Source: Streptomyces sp. TSRI0107 (GTDB lineage Bacteria > Actinomycetota > Actinomycetes > Streptomycetales > Streptomycetaceae). From it: DNA of 64,000 bases. The stretch spans positions 558,001 to 622,000 of the forward strand of contig NZ_LIVZ01000004.1 of the NCBI RefSeq assembly GCF_001905845.1, given 5' to 3'. The notes below the pieces were generated by a model. That model searched no databases. It was not told the origin of the DNA and saw only the letters and a program-made list of their open reading frames with translations. Made by a program: the position numbers and the translations under genes. Positions 10,203 to 19,391 of the stretch are shown here, piece after piece (within the stretch, counting starts at the first letter, position 1; every line of letters starts with the position of its first letter).

Positions 10203-11537
10203 ATGGCCACGGAGTACGGGCAGAGGTACGGGTACGGACGGGAGTACGGTCACCGCGAGCCGCGGCTGCCCGCCGCGCTGCGGGCGCCGTTCGCGGCACG
10301 CAGCTGGCGGGAGTTCGCGTATGTGCTGCTCGGCCTGCCGATCGGCGTGCTGCTCTTCACGTACGCCGTCACGATGCTCTCCCTCGGCGCCGGGCTGCTG
10401 GTGACCTTCCTCGGCGTTCCGGTGCTGGCGGCGGGTCTCGCCGGGTGCCGGGGGCTGGGGGCGCTGGAGCGGACCCGGGCGCGGGCGCTGCTCGGGATGA
10501 GGGTGGCCGATCCGGAGCCGGTGCGGGTGCGCAAGAGCGGTCTGATGGCGTGGATGGGGGCGGTCCTCAAGAGCGGCACGTCGTGGCGGCACCTGCTGTA
10601 CGCGGTGCTGCACTTCCCGTGGGCGGTGTTCTCCTTCTCCGTCGCGGTGGCGTTCTGGGCGTACGGCTGGGCGATGCTGACGTATCCGCTGTGGTTCTGG
10701 GTCTTCCCGATGTACGGCGGGCAGGACGGGCTCCAGCTGTACGGCGACGAGACCCACCGGGTCTATCTGGACAACCCGTTCGAGATCACCGTGACCGCGC
10801 TGGTGGGCCTGCTGTTCACGCTGGCCACGCCGTGGATCGTGCGGGCCCTGACGACCGTGGACCGGCTGCTGGTGCACGGGCTGCTCGGGCCGTCGCGCCT
10901 CGCGTCGCGGGTGGAGGAGCTGGAGTCCGACCGGGGAGCCGTCGTCGACACGGCCGCGGCCGATCTGCGGCGCATCGAACGCGATCTGCACGACGGGGCG
11001 CAGGCCCGGCTGGTGGCGCTGGCCATGGATCTGGGGCTGGCGAAGGAGAAGCTGGCGCATGATCCGCAGGCGGCGGCCCGCATGGTGGACGAGGCGCACG
11101 GCGAGGTGAAGACGGCACTGCGGGAGCTGCGCGACCTGGCACGCGGCATCCACCCGGCGGTCCTCACCGACCGCGGGCTCGACGCGGCGCTCTCCGCGGT
11201 CGCCTCGCGGTCCACGGTGCCGGTACGGGTGGAGGTCGACCTGGCGGCGCGGCCGGCCCCGGCGATCGAGGGCATCGCGTACTTCACCGTCTCCGAGCTG
11301 CTGCAGAACGTCAGCAAGCACAGCCGGGCGCGGTCGGCGAGCGTGGACGTGTGGCGGTCGGAGAACCGGCTGATGCTCCAGGTCGTGGACGACGGCGTGG
11401 GCGGCGCCGACGTGTCCGCGGGCTCCGGTCTGGCGGGCCTCGCGGAACGCCTCGACGCGGTGGACGGAATCCTGGTCGTGGACTCGCCGGCCGGCGGGCC
11501 CACCCGGGTCACGGCGGAACTGCCCTGGCGGGACTGA
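10203..11537 (+). CDS. Two-component sensor histidine kinase, second of a tandem pair
   Basis: Paralogue of the preceding kinase, 444 residues, with a Tyr/Arg-rich cytoplasmic lead, hydrophobic segments near 38-85, 128-165 and 195-215, and the HisKA_3 motif IERDLHDGAQARL with His at about 263, then ELLQNVSKHS and GLAGLAERLDA. The sensor halves of the two kinases differ (this one has an added segment of about 30 residues before the last helix), while the catalytic cores are almost the same. ATG 10203 has AGAAGGACAGGACGACGCCG just ahead. The single response regulator downstream probably serves both kinases; this is inference from position. Confidence 0.9.
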   Translation: MATEYGQRYGYGREYGHREPRLPAALRAPFAARSWREFAYVLLGLPIGVLLFTYAVTMLSLGAGLLVTFLGVPVLAAGLAGCRGLGALERTRARALLGMRVADPEPVRVRKSGLMAWMGAVLKSGTSWRHLLYAVLHFPWAVFSFSVAVAFWAYGWAMLTYPLWFWVFPMYGGQDGLQLYGDETHRVYLDNPFEITVTALVGLLFTLATPWIVRALTTVDRLLVHGLLGPSRLASRVEELESDRGAVVDTAAADLRRIERDLHDGAQARLVALAMDLGLAKEKLAHDPQAAARMVDEAHGEVKTALRELRDLARGIHPAVLTDRGLDAALSAVASRSTVPVRVEVDLAARPAPAIEGIAYFTVSELLQNVSKHSRARSASVDVWRSENRLMLQVVDDGVGGADVSAGSGLAGLAERLDAVDGILVVDSPAGGPTRVTAELPWRD

Positions 11538-11666
11538 GCGATCTTCACATCCGTATCCTCACCGCCCGCCGGGCCGGAAACTCCTCGCCCCACCCGCATT
11601 CCGCCCGGATTGCTGGAATGCTGGACCCGTAAGGGATCACTGCGGGTCGGCTGGGGGACCAAGGGC

Positions 11667-12338
11667 GTGGAAGACAGGGTGCGGGTGGTCATCGCCGAGG
11701 ATTCGGTGCTGCTCAGGGAGGGGATGACCCGGTTGCTCACGGACCGTGGGCACGACGTGGTCGCCGGGGTGGCCGATGCTCAGGCGCTGATCAAGACGAT
11801 CACCGAGCTGGACGCCGACGGGGCGCTGCCCGACGTGGTCGTCACCGATGTCCGGATGCCGCCGACGCACACCGACGAGGGTGTGCGTGCGGCGGTGCAG
11901 CTGCGGAAGGCGCATCCGGGACTGGGCGTGCTCGTGCTGTCGCAGTACGTGGAGGAGCGGTACGCCACCGAGCTGCTGGCCGGGTCGAGCCGCGGGGTCG
12001 GGTACCTGCTGAAGGACCGGGTCGCCGAGGTGCGGGAGTTCGTGGACGCGGTGGTGCGGGTGGCGCGGGGCGGTACCGCCCTGGACCCGGAGGTCGTCGC
12101 CCAGCTGCTCGGCCGCAGCCGTAAGCAGGACGTGCTGGCGGGGCTCACCCCGAGGGAGCGCGAGGTCCTGGGGCTGATGGCGGAGGGGCGCACCAACTCC
12201 GCGATCGCACGGCAGCTGGTGGTCAGCGACGGGGCCGTCGAGAAGCACGTCAGCAACATCTTCCTGAAGCTGGGGCTGTCACCGAGCGACGGCGACCACC
12301 GCCGGGTGCTCGCGGTACTGACGTACCTGAACTCCTGA
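11667..12338 (+). CDS. NarL/LuxR-family response regulator
   Basis: DNA-binding response regulator of 223 residues. The receiver domain begins VRVVIAEDSVLLREG with the phosphorylation aspartate at about 61 in VVVTDVRMPP and the conserved lysine in GYLLKDRV. The LuxR-type HTH is LTPREREVLGLMAEGRTNSAIARQ split by the usual turn, then VEKHVSNIFLKLGL. The GTG at 11667 was chosen because the upstream 19 codons (from 11610) have no receiver-domain counterpart, and GGGGGACCAAGG lies ahead of it. Probably paired with the two kinases upstream. The target is unknown; nuoA of the second cluster and korAB are the nearest candidates. Confidence 0.92.
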   Translation: MEDRVRVVIAEDSVLLREGMTRLLTDRGHDVVAGVADAQALIKTITELDADGALPDVVVTDVRMPPTHTDEGVRAAVQLRKAHPGLGVLVLSQYVEERYATELLAGSSRGVGYLLKDRVAEVREFVDAVVRVARGGTALDPEVVAQLLGRSRKQDVLAGLTPREREVLGLMAEGRTNSAIARQLVVSDGAVEKHVSNIFLKLGLSPSDGDHRRVLAVLTYLNS

Positions 12339-12416
12339 ACCGCTTGACTCCTGAACCTCTCGGCTTCTGAACTCCTGAACTCCTGAACTCCTTGACTCTT
12401 GAACTGCTGAATTCCA
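12328..12416 (+). repeat. Degenerate TGAACTCCT minirepeat array
   Basis: About ten imperfect copies of a 9-bp unit TGAACTCCT run from the last codons of the response regulator gene into the spacer. The regulator's own TGA stop (12336-12338) is part of the array. The middle is best preserved: three exact units at about 12368-12394. Because each unit contains TGA, readthrough in this frame would be stopped repeatedly. Slipped-strand expansion explains the structure; I see no matching array elsewhere in the window. Confidence 0.8.
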
Positions 12417-12721
12417 GGGAGCCCGGATTCCTCGACCCTCACCCGTCTGACACCCTGTCAGTCATTGGGTGGTCATCGCGACACGTGAACCCGATGCCGC
12501 GTGGGAAGCGTCTACATCGGAGAGCGGATCGGCAAAGCGCCTGGTGGGGGGCGGTGACGGTCAGGTGTCAGGCAGGGCGGGGCGGTGCCGGGGGGAAGCA
12601 CGCGGGGATGTTCTTCATGCGAATCTCCGAGGGCGTGCGGCGTTCCCGGTCGTAGGGTTGGTCCTGGGAACGCCTGGGGAAGGCCGCTCCCCGACAGCCG
12701 CCTCGAAGGAGGTCCAGTTCA
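12339..12721. other. Intergenic region between response regulator and korA
   Basis: 383 bp without a credible gene. It begins with the 9-bp minirepeats, then carries a moderately GC-rich stretch with GACACCCTGTCAGTC near 12450, a small dyad. Close to korA, AAGGAGG at about 12708-12714 is a strong ribosome-binding site. A TAGGGT word at 12655-12660 could be a -10 box, but no fitting -35 box is visible. Short plus-strand frames of 80-90 codons here have no recognisable product. Confidence 0.5.
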
Positions 12722-14642
12722 GTGACGAGCCAGGTCAGTAGCCCAGCGGAGCACGCCGACGGAGCCGTCGTGGGAGAGCAGCGCCATCCGGCGGGGACCA
12801 AAGACGTCCGCCGGCTCGACCGAGTGATCATCAGATTCGCGGGGGACTCGGGTGACGGCATGCAGCTCACCGGAGACCGCTTCACCTCGGAGACCGCGTC
12901 GTTCGGCAACGACCTGTCGACGTTGCCGAACTTCCCGGCCGAGATCAGGGCCCCCGCCGGCACGCTCCCCGGCGTCTCCTCGTTCCAGCTGCACTTCGCC
13001 GACCACGACATCCTGACGCCGGGCGACGCGCCGAACGTGCTGGTCGCGATGAACCCGGCGGCCCTGAAGGCCAACGTGGGCGACCTGCCGCGCGGTGCGG
13101 AGATCATCGTCAACACGGACGAGTTCACCAAGCGGGCGATGCAGAAGGTCGGCTACGCCACCAACCCGCTGGAGGACGGCTCCCTGGACGGGTACAACCT
13201 GCACCCGGTGCCGCTCACCACGCTGACCGTGGAGGCCCTGAAGGAGTTCGACCTCACCCGAAAGGAGGCAGAGCGCAGCAAGAACATGTTCGCGCTCGGC
13301 CTGCTGTCGTGGATGTACCACCGGCCGACCGAGGGCACCGAGAAGTTCCTGCGGAGCAAGTTCGCCAAGAAGCCGGACATCGCGCAGGCCAACATCGCCG
13401 CGTTCCGCGCGGGCTGGAACTTCGGCGAGACGACCGAGGACTTCGCGGTCTCCTACGAGGTGGCGCCCGCGGCGAAGGCCTTCCCGGTGGGCACCTACCG
13501 CAACATCTCCGGGAACCTGGCCCTGTCGTACGGCCTGGTCACCGCCTCCCGGCAGGCGGACCTGCCGCTGTTCCTGGGGTCGTACCCGATCACCCCGGCC
13601 AGCGACATCCTGCACGAGCTGAGCAAGCACAAGAACTTCGGCGTGCGCACCTTCCAGGCGGAGGACGAGATCGCCGGCATCGGCGCCGCGCTGGGGGCGG
13701 CCTTCGGCGGGTCGCTGGCGGTGACCACGACGAGTGGCCCCGGGGTGGCCCTGAAGTCCGAGACGATCGGGCTCGCCGTGTCGCTGGAGCTGCCGCTGCT
13801 GGTGGTGGACATCCAGCGCGGCGGACCGTCGACCGGTCTGCCGACCAAGACCGAGCAGGCGGATCTGCTCCAGGCGATGTTCGGCCGCAACGGCGAGGCG
13901 CCGGTCCCCGTGATCGCGCCGCGCACCCCGGCCGACTGCTTCGACGCCGCGCTGGAGGCGGCCCGGATCGCGCTGACGTACCGGACGCCGGTCTTCCTGC
14001 TCTCCGACGGCTACCTGGCCAACGGCTCCGAGCCGTGGCGGATCCCCGAGCTGGACGAGCTGCCGGACCTCCAGGTGCAGTTCGCCCAGGGGCCGAACCA
14101 CACCCTCGGGGACGGCACCGAGGTCTTCTGGCCGTACAAGCGCGACCCGCAGACCCTCGCCCGCCCGTGGGCGGTCCCCGGCACCCCGGGGCTGGAGCAC
14201 CGGATCGGCGGCATCGAGAAGCAGGACGGCACGGGCAACATCTCGTACGACCCCGCCAACCACGACTTCATGGTCCGCACCCGGCAGGCCAAGGTGGACG
14301 GCATCGAGGTCCCCGACCTGGAGGTCGACGACCCGCACGGCGCGCGGACCCTGGTCCTGGGCTGGGGTTCCACCTACGGGCCGATCACCGCGGCCGTCCG
14401 CCGGCTGCGCGCGGCCGGGACGCAGATCGCGCAGGCCCATCTGCGCCACCTCAACCCGTTCCCGAGCAACCTCGGCAGCGTCCTCAAGGCGTACGACAAG
14501 GTCGTCGTGCCGGAGATGAACCTCGGCCAGCTCGCCACCCTGATCCGGGCGAAGTACCTGGTCGACGCCCGCTCCTACAACCAGGTCAACGGCATGCCGT
14601 TCAAGGCCGAACAGCTGGCCAAGGCCCTGAAGGAGGCCATCG

Positions 14643-14650
<8 letters not shown>
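12722..14650 (+). CDS. korA: 2-oxoacid:ferredoxin oxidoreductase, alpha subunit (fused gamma and alpha domains)
   Basis: Oxidises 2-oxoglutarate (or a related 2-oxoacid) with CoA and passes electrons to ferredoxin, together with KorB. It has 642 residues: an N-terminal gamma domain (VIIRFAGDSGDGMQLTGDRF at about 35-54) fused to the alpha pyrimidine-binding domain (GSYPITPASDILHELSKH, then TFQAEDEIAGIGAALGAAFG, TTTSGPG) and a C-terminal domain III. This is the KGOR arrangement found in mycobacteria and streptomycetes. The GTG start has GGAGGT eight bases ahead. Overlaps korB by eight bases. Oxygen-tolerant KORs can replace or bypass the NAD-linked 2-oxoglutarate dehydrogenase, making reduced ferredoxin near a complex I cluster that lacks its NADH module. 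Confidence 0.93.
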
Positions 14651-15692
<1,042 letters not shown>

Positions 15693-15708
15693 CGACCGTC
15701 GACCACAG

Positions 15709-15732
15709 GGGCCCGGGTGCTACGCCCGGGCC
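15709..15732 (+). terminator. Bidirectional terminator after korB
   Basis: Stem GGCCCGGG with matching CCCGGGCC and a 7-base loop TGCTACG. It stands between convergent korB and the HxlR gene, overlapping the latter's stop codon at 15720-15722. No U-run follows, which is common for Streptomyces terminators. Confidence 0.7.
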
Positions 15733-16100
15733 TCGTCGTATGCCCGTCGGGCGTCCTCCACCTCGGCCATCCGCCGCTCGGTCCACAGCGCCAGCGCCCG
15801 CACCTGCTCGGCGGCCTCGCGGCCGAGTTCGGTGAGCGAGTAGTCGACGCGGGGCGGGATCACCGGCTTGGCGTCGCGGTGCACGAAACCGTCGCGTTCC
15901 AGGGTCTGCAGGGTCTGGGTGAGCATCTTCTCGCTGACCCGGCCGATGGCCCGGCGCAATTCGCTGAACCGGTACGGACGCTCCAGCAGGCGCATCAGAA
16001 CGAGGACGCCCCAGCGACTGGTGACGTGCTCCAGCACCAGCCGCTGGGGGCACATCGTGTCCGCGTCGAGCTTCCAGTCGATCCCACCACTTACCTTCAT
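15720..16100 (-). CDS. HxlR-family winged-helix transcriptional regulator
   Basis: Small regulator of 126 residues. The order CPQRLVLEHVTSRWGVLVLM, then RFSELRRAIGRVSEKMLTQTL and GLVHRD-like FVHRDAKPVIPPRVDYSLTELG is the HxlR wing-helix domain. A single cysteine stands at about residue 17 at the start of helix 1, the position of the redox-sensing cysteine in QorR/HypR-type members. Divergent from the NmrA-like quinone reductase gene, the arrangement seen in other quinone-responsive HxlR pairs. Probably represses itself and the reductase from the palindrome at 16105-16127. The inducer (quinone, diamide or other electrophile) is inferred, not seen. Confidence 0.92.
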   Translation of the reverse strand: MKVSGGIDWKLDADTMCPQRLVLEHVTSRWGVLVLMRLLERPYRFSELRRAIGRVSEKMLTQTLQTLERDGFVHRDAKPVIPPRVDYSLTELGREAAEQVRALALWTERRMAEVEDARRAYDEARA

Positions 16101-16104
16101 GCCA

Positions 16105-16127
16105 GTACCTTACTTCAAAGTAGGTAC
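16105..16127. promoter_or_regulatory. Probable HxlR operator
   Basis: Palindrome with outer arms GTACCT and AGGTAC and inner TACTT/AAGTA in the 92-bp space between the divergent regulator and reductase genes. HxlR-type regulators bind such dyads in their own divergent promoters. It lies about 60 bp ahead of the reductase start; TAGGTT at 16151-16156 could be its -10 box. Confidence 0.65.
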
Positions 16128-16192
16128 TTTCGCATGGTTAGCGCACCTCCTAGGTTAGTGCCATGCGCACCCCCACTAGGAGATCGCACATC

Positions 16193-17047
16193 ATGAGCAT
16201 CGTCGTCACCGGAGCAACCGGAAAGCTCGGCCGCCACGTCGTCGGGCAGCTGCTGGAGAAGGTCCCCGCCGAGCGGATCACCGCGGTCGTACGGGACGAG
16301 GCGAAGGCCGCCGACCTCGCGGCACGCGGCGTACGGCTGGCCGTCGCGGACTACAACGCCCCCGAGACGTTCGACGGACTCCTGTCCGCCGGCGACAAGG
16401 TGCTGCTGATCTCCGGCAACGAGTTCGACAAGGGCCGCGTCGGCCAGCACCGCGTCGTCATCGACGCCGCCAAGGCCGCCGGCGTCGCCCTGCTCGCCTA
16501 CACCAGCGCCCCCGGCAGTCTGACCGCCGGGCTCGCCGACGACCACCGCGCCACCGAGGAGGTCCTGCTGGCCTCCGGCGTGCCCTACAGCCTGCTGCGC
16601 AACGGCTGGTACTTCGAGAACTACACCGAGAACCTGGCCCCCGTCCTGGCGCACGGCGCCGTCGTCCAGGCGGCGGGTGACGGCCGGATCTCGGCCGCGT
16701 CCCGCGCCGACTACGCGGCCGCCGCGGTCGCCGTGCTGACCGGCGAGGGGCACGAGAACACCACGTACGAACTCGGCGGCGACCAGTCGTTCGGCTTCGC
16801 CGAGTACGCCGCCGAGCTGAGCCGGCAGACCGGCCGGGAGATCGCGTACAACGCCGTCTCCACCGAGCAGTACGCCGCGATCCTCGCCGGCGCCGGGCTG
16901 CCCGAGCCGCTGCCCGCGCTGATGGCCGGCGTGGACGCCTCCATCGAGAAGGGCGAGCTGGAGATCACCACCGGCGACCTCTCCCGCCTGTCCGGCCGCC
17001 CGACCACCTCGCTCGCCGAGGCGGTCGAGGCCGCACTCAAGGGCTGA
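16193..17047 (+). CDS. NmrA-like NAD(P)H:quinone oxidoreductase (QorB/YtfG type)
   Basis: 284-residue Rossmann protein of the atypical short-chain dehydrogenase class. The N-terminus IVVTGATGKLGRHVVGQLL is the dinucleotide site; LLAYTSAPGS and SLLRNGWYFENYTENL are typical of the QOR2/YtfG group that reduces quinones with NAD(P)H and no flavin. ATG 16193 was chosen over the upstream ATG 16163 because AGGAGA lies 8-9 bases ahead and the family begins with MSIVVTGATG. Divergent to the HxlR gene. Predicted to detoxify quinones in the cytoplasm. Confidence 0.9.
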   Translation: MSIVVTGATGKLGRHVVGQLLEKVPAERITAVVRDEAKAADLAARGVRLAVADYNAPETFDGLLSAGDKVLLISGNEFDKGRVGQHRVVIDAAKAAGVALLAYTSAPGSLTAGLADDHRATEEVLLASGVPYSLLRNGWYFENYTENLAPVLAHGAVVQAAGDGRISAASRADYAAAAVAVLTGEGHENTTYELGGDQSFGFAEYAAELSRQTGREIAYNAVSTEQYAAILAGAGLPEPLPALMAGVDASIEKGELEITTGDLSRLSGRPTTSLAEAVEAALKG

Positions 17048-17063
17048 CCGGCACTCCCGGCAT

Positions 17064-17107
17064 CCCCGCTGTCATGACCGTATGGCGATACGGGCATGAC
17101 AGCGGGG
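17064..17107 (+). terminator. Long hairpin terminator after the quinone reductase gene
   Basis: About 20-bp stem: CCCCGCTGTCATG...CCGTAT pairs with ATACGG...CATGACAGCGGGG, loop GGCG, a single A/G mismatch. It is one of the longest near-perfect stems in the window and is followed by CCCTTT. Confidence 0.88.
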
Positions 17108-17168
17108 CCCTTTCGGCGTTACCTTCGTGCAGTCGAGGCCTGAGCACGAAGAGGAAGAGGGAGGCGCC

Positions 17169-18188
17169 GTGGCCGAGAAGACCAGGGCCGAGCAGCGCAT
17201 AGGCCTGCTGAACGGCTTCGCGGCATATGGGATGTGGGGGCTGTTCCCCCTCTTCTTCCCGCTCCTCAAGCCCGCCGGGCCGTTCGAGGTCCTCGCCCAC
17301 CGGATGGTGTGGTCCCTCGCCGTCGTCGCCGCGGTGCTGCTCGTCCTGCGACGGTGGAAGTGGATCGGCGAGCTGGTGAAGCAGCCGCGCCGGCTCGCGC
17401 TCATCGCGGTCGCCGCCGCGGTCATCGCCGTCAACTGGGGCGTCTACATCTGGGCCGTGAACAACGACCGGGTCGTCGAGGCCTCCCTCGGCTACTTCAT
17501 CAACCCGCTGGTCACCATCGCCATGGGTGTCCTGCTGCTCAAGGAACGGCTGCGGCCCGTGCAGTGGGCGGCCGTCGGCGTCGGCCTCGCGGCCGTCGTC
17601 GTGCTGACCGTCGGCTACGGCCGTCCGCCGTGGATCTCCCTCTGCCTCGCCTTCTCCTTCGCCACCTACGGCCTGGTCAAGAAGAAGGTCAACCTCGGCG
17701 GCCTGGAGTCGCTGGCCGCCGAGACGGCCATGCAGTTCCTGCCCGCCCTCGGCTACCTGCTGTGGCTGACCGCGCAGGGCGACTCGACGTTCACGACCGA
17801 GGGGCCGGGGCACACGGCGCTGCTCGTCACGACCGGCGTCGTCACCGCGCTCCCGCTTATCTGCTTCGGCGCCGCCGCGATCCGCGTCCCCCTGTCCACG
17901 ATCGGCCTGCTCCAGTACCTGGCCCCGGTCTTCCAGTTCCTGATCGGCGTCGTCTACTTCGCCGAGGCGATGCCGCCCGAGCGCTGGGCCGGCTTCACGC
18001 TGGTGTGGCTGGCGCTGTCGCTGCTCACCTGGGACGCGCTGCGCACCGCACGCCGGTCGGCCCGCGCGCTCAGGGCGGCGACCGCGGCGGCCGAAACCCC
18101 GCCCGGCACGGGGCTCACGACCGGCGACGCCCTGAACGCCGGCACCGCCGACCCCGTCCCCCCGCTCCGGGTCGACGCCAAGCAGTAG
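17169..18188 (+). CDS. rarD: EamA-family transporter RarD
   Basis: Ten-helix drug/metabolite-type transporter of 339 residues. GLLNGFAAYGMWGLFPLFFP, then GPFEVLAHRMVWS and NWGVYIWAVNNDRVVEASLGYFINPL (shown in parts) are the RarD signature. GTG 17169 was chosen because GGGAGGC lies ahead and the upstream codons (QSRPEHEEEEGG) are not membrane-like. The last 50 residues are a disordered Ala/Thr/Pro tail. The substrate of RarD proteins is not established (linked by name to chloramphenicol sensitivity). Confidence 0.9.
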   Translation: MAEKTRAEQRIGLLNGFAAYGMWGLFPLFFPLLKPAGPFEVLAHRMVWSLAVVAAVLLVLRRWKWIGELVKQPRRLALIAVAAAVIAVNWGVYIWAVNNDRVVEASLGYFINPLVTIAMGVLLLKERLRPVQWAAVGVGLAAVVVLTVGYGRPPWISLCLAFSFATYGLVKKKVNLGGLESLAAETAMQFLPALGYLLWLTAQGDSTFTTEGPGHTALLVTTGVVTALPLICFGAAAIRVPLSTIGLLQYLAPVFQFLIGVVYFAEAMPPERWAGFTLVWLALSLLTWDALRTARRSARALRAATAAAETPPGTGLTTGDALNAGTADPVPPLRVDAKQ

Positions 18189-18563
18189 AGTGCCGCGCCC
18201 GCCCCTCACTCCGCGCATACCGAACTACCGTCGCACTGCCGCCAATTGACGCAACGGAGACCTCACGGGGCGCTATCGTTGCGATGAACGCACTGTGCAG
18301 ACACATCGTCGTATGGGGCCGGGAACAGTCCCGGAGGCCATCGCCGGGCGCGCGGCCCGGCACCGGCTTCCGCTGGCGGGGGTGGCGCTTCCCACGAAGC
18401 CTGATCGTCCGTCGAGCGGTGACCGCTGCGGTTGGCTGGACGGGGCGTGGCGCGCGGTGAAGGAGACCCCGCGCCCTGCTCCGGCGCGCAGCCGCCGACA
18501 GGAAGGGCCCGGCGATGGCGCCGGACGCGGCCCGAGGTGTCTCCGCGCGGAGTTGGTCGCCCC
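18189..18563. other. Intergenic region between rarD and the DUF3800 gene
   Basis: 375 bp. TTGACG at about 18247 followed by TATCGT at about 18275 resembles promoter boxes, but the 22-bp spacing is too long. Inverted pairs GGGCCGGGAACAGTCCCGG and GCGCGCGGCCCGG are present around 18315-18360. Short frames in this stretch lack Streptomyces codon bias. GGAGTTGG at 18550-18557 is the likely ribosome-binding site of the next gene. Confidence 0.45.
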
Positions 18564-19256
18564 ATGACCATCACGCCGGCAGCGGCACCGCTGCGGCTCT
18601 ACTACGTCGACGATTCCGGCGACGGCAGACGGCTCGTGTCCTTCGCCGCCCTCGGCATCGACCTCGCGCACACCGCCGACGCCCAGGCGACCTGGCTCGG
18701 CTTCCGCGCCGAACTCGCCGCCGACGCCCGGCTGCTGATACCGGCCACCGCGCCCCTCCACTCCCATGAACTGGCCGGCGTCCGCGGCCGGTACGTCCAC
18801 CGCGCCCGCAGCAGCGACCGCGAACAGCACCGCCGGCACAGCCGCGAGGTGATCCTGCGCGGCCTGCACACCGTCGCCCGCCTCACCGGCGTCCGGGTCC
18901 GGGCCGTCTACCGGGAGACCGACGACTACGCGCACGACCGGCCCGGGCTGTACGCCGCCCTGCTCCGGCAGATCCAGGCGGAACTGGCGGCCACCGGCCA
19001 CCACGGCGTGCTCATCGTGGACGGCGACGGCACCGAGGACTCCCTGCGCCGCGCCCACCGGAACCTGCCCGACGACGGCCGCCGCATCATCGGCGACCCG
19101 CTGTTCCTGCCCGCCCGCGAGAACCACCTGCTCCAGGCGGCCGACATCGTGGCCTACGCCGCTCATCAGAACGTGGCCAAACAGGAGAACCGGCGCTTCA
19201 TGTGGGACTGGTTCGGCGCCGTACTGCCCGGCGCGGACGGCCCGCGCGCGCTCTGA
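18564..19256 (+). CDS. DUF3800 domain protein (RNase H-like fold predicted)
   Basis: 230 residues. The opening LRLYYVDDSGDGRRLVSFAAL matches the DUF3800 start, whose usual FIDESG is here YVDDSG; the central VLIVDGDGTEDSLRRAHR and the end NHLLQAADIVAYAAHQNVA match the second and third acidic motifs of the family. DUF3800 proteins are predicted nucleases with an RNase H-like fold and are frequent on mobile elements and phages; biochemical function is not settled. The next gene is a ParB-like protein 135 bp downstream. Neither neighbour belongs to the metabolic genes around. ATG 18564 was preferred because GGAG lies ahead and the family starts here. Confidence 0.75.
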   Translation: MTITPAAAPLRLYYVDDSGDGRRLVSFAALGIDLAHTADAQATWLGFRAELAADARLLIPATAPLHSHELAGVRGRYVHRARSSDREQHRRHSREVILRGLHTVARLTGVRVRAVYRETDDYAHDRPGLYAALLRQIQAELAATGHHGVLIVDGDGTEDSLRRAHRNLPDDGRRIIGDPLFLPARENHLLQAADIVAYAAHQNVAKQENRRFMWDWFGAVLPGADGPRAL

Positions 19257-19277
19257 CGGCGCACCGCGCGGAAAAGG

Positions 19278-19310
19278 GGCTGGACCCCAGCACACGGCCG
19301 GGGTCCAGCC
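19278..19310 (+). terminator. Perfect hairpin between the DUF3800 and ParB-like genes
   Basis: An 11-bp perfect stem, GGCTGGACCCC with GGGGTCCAGCC, loop of 11 bases, 21 bp after the DUF3800 stop. No U-run. It could end the first transcript or fine-tune the second gene in the same transcript. Confidence 0.7.
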
Positions 19311-19391
19311 GGGCCGGACCTGGACCCCGAGTCCCCGGGGCCAGAACCGCACGTCCAGTCTTCCACACCAACCACTCACCACGGAGGGTCC

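Noticed and set aside
12339..12721. Small genes in the 80-90 codon plus-strand frames between the response regulator and korA
   Set aside because: No codon bias, no ribosome-binding site and partly made of the minirepeat.
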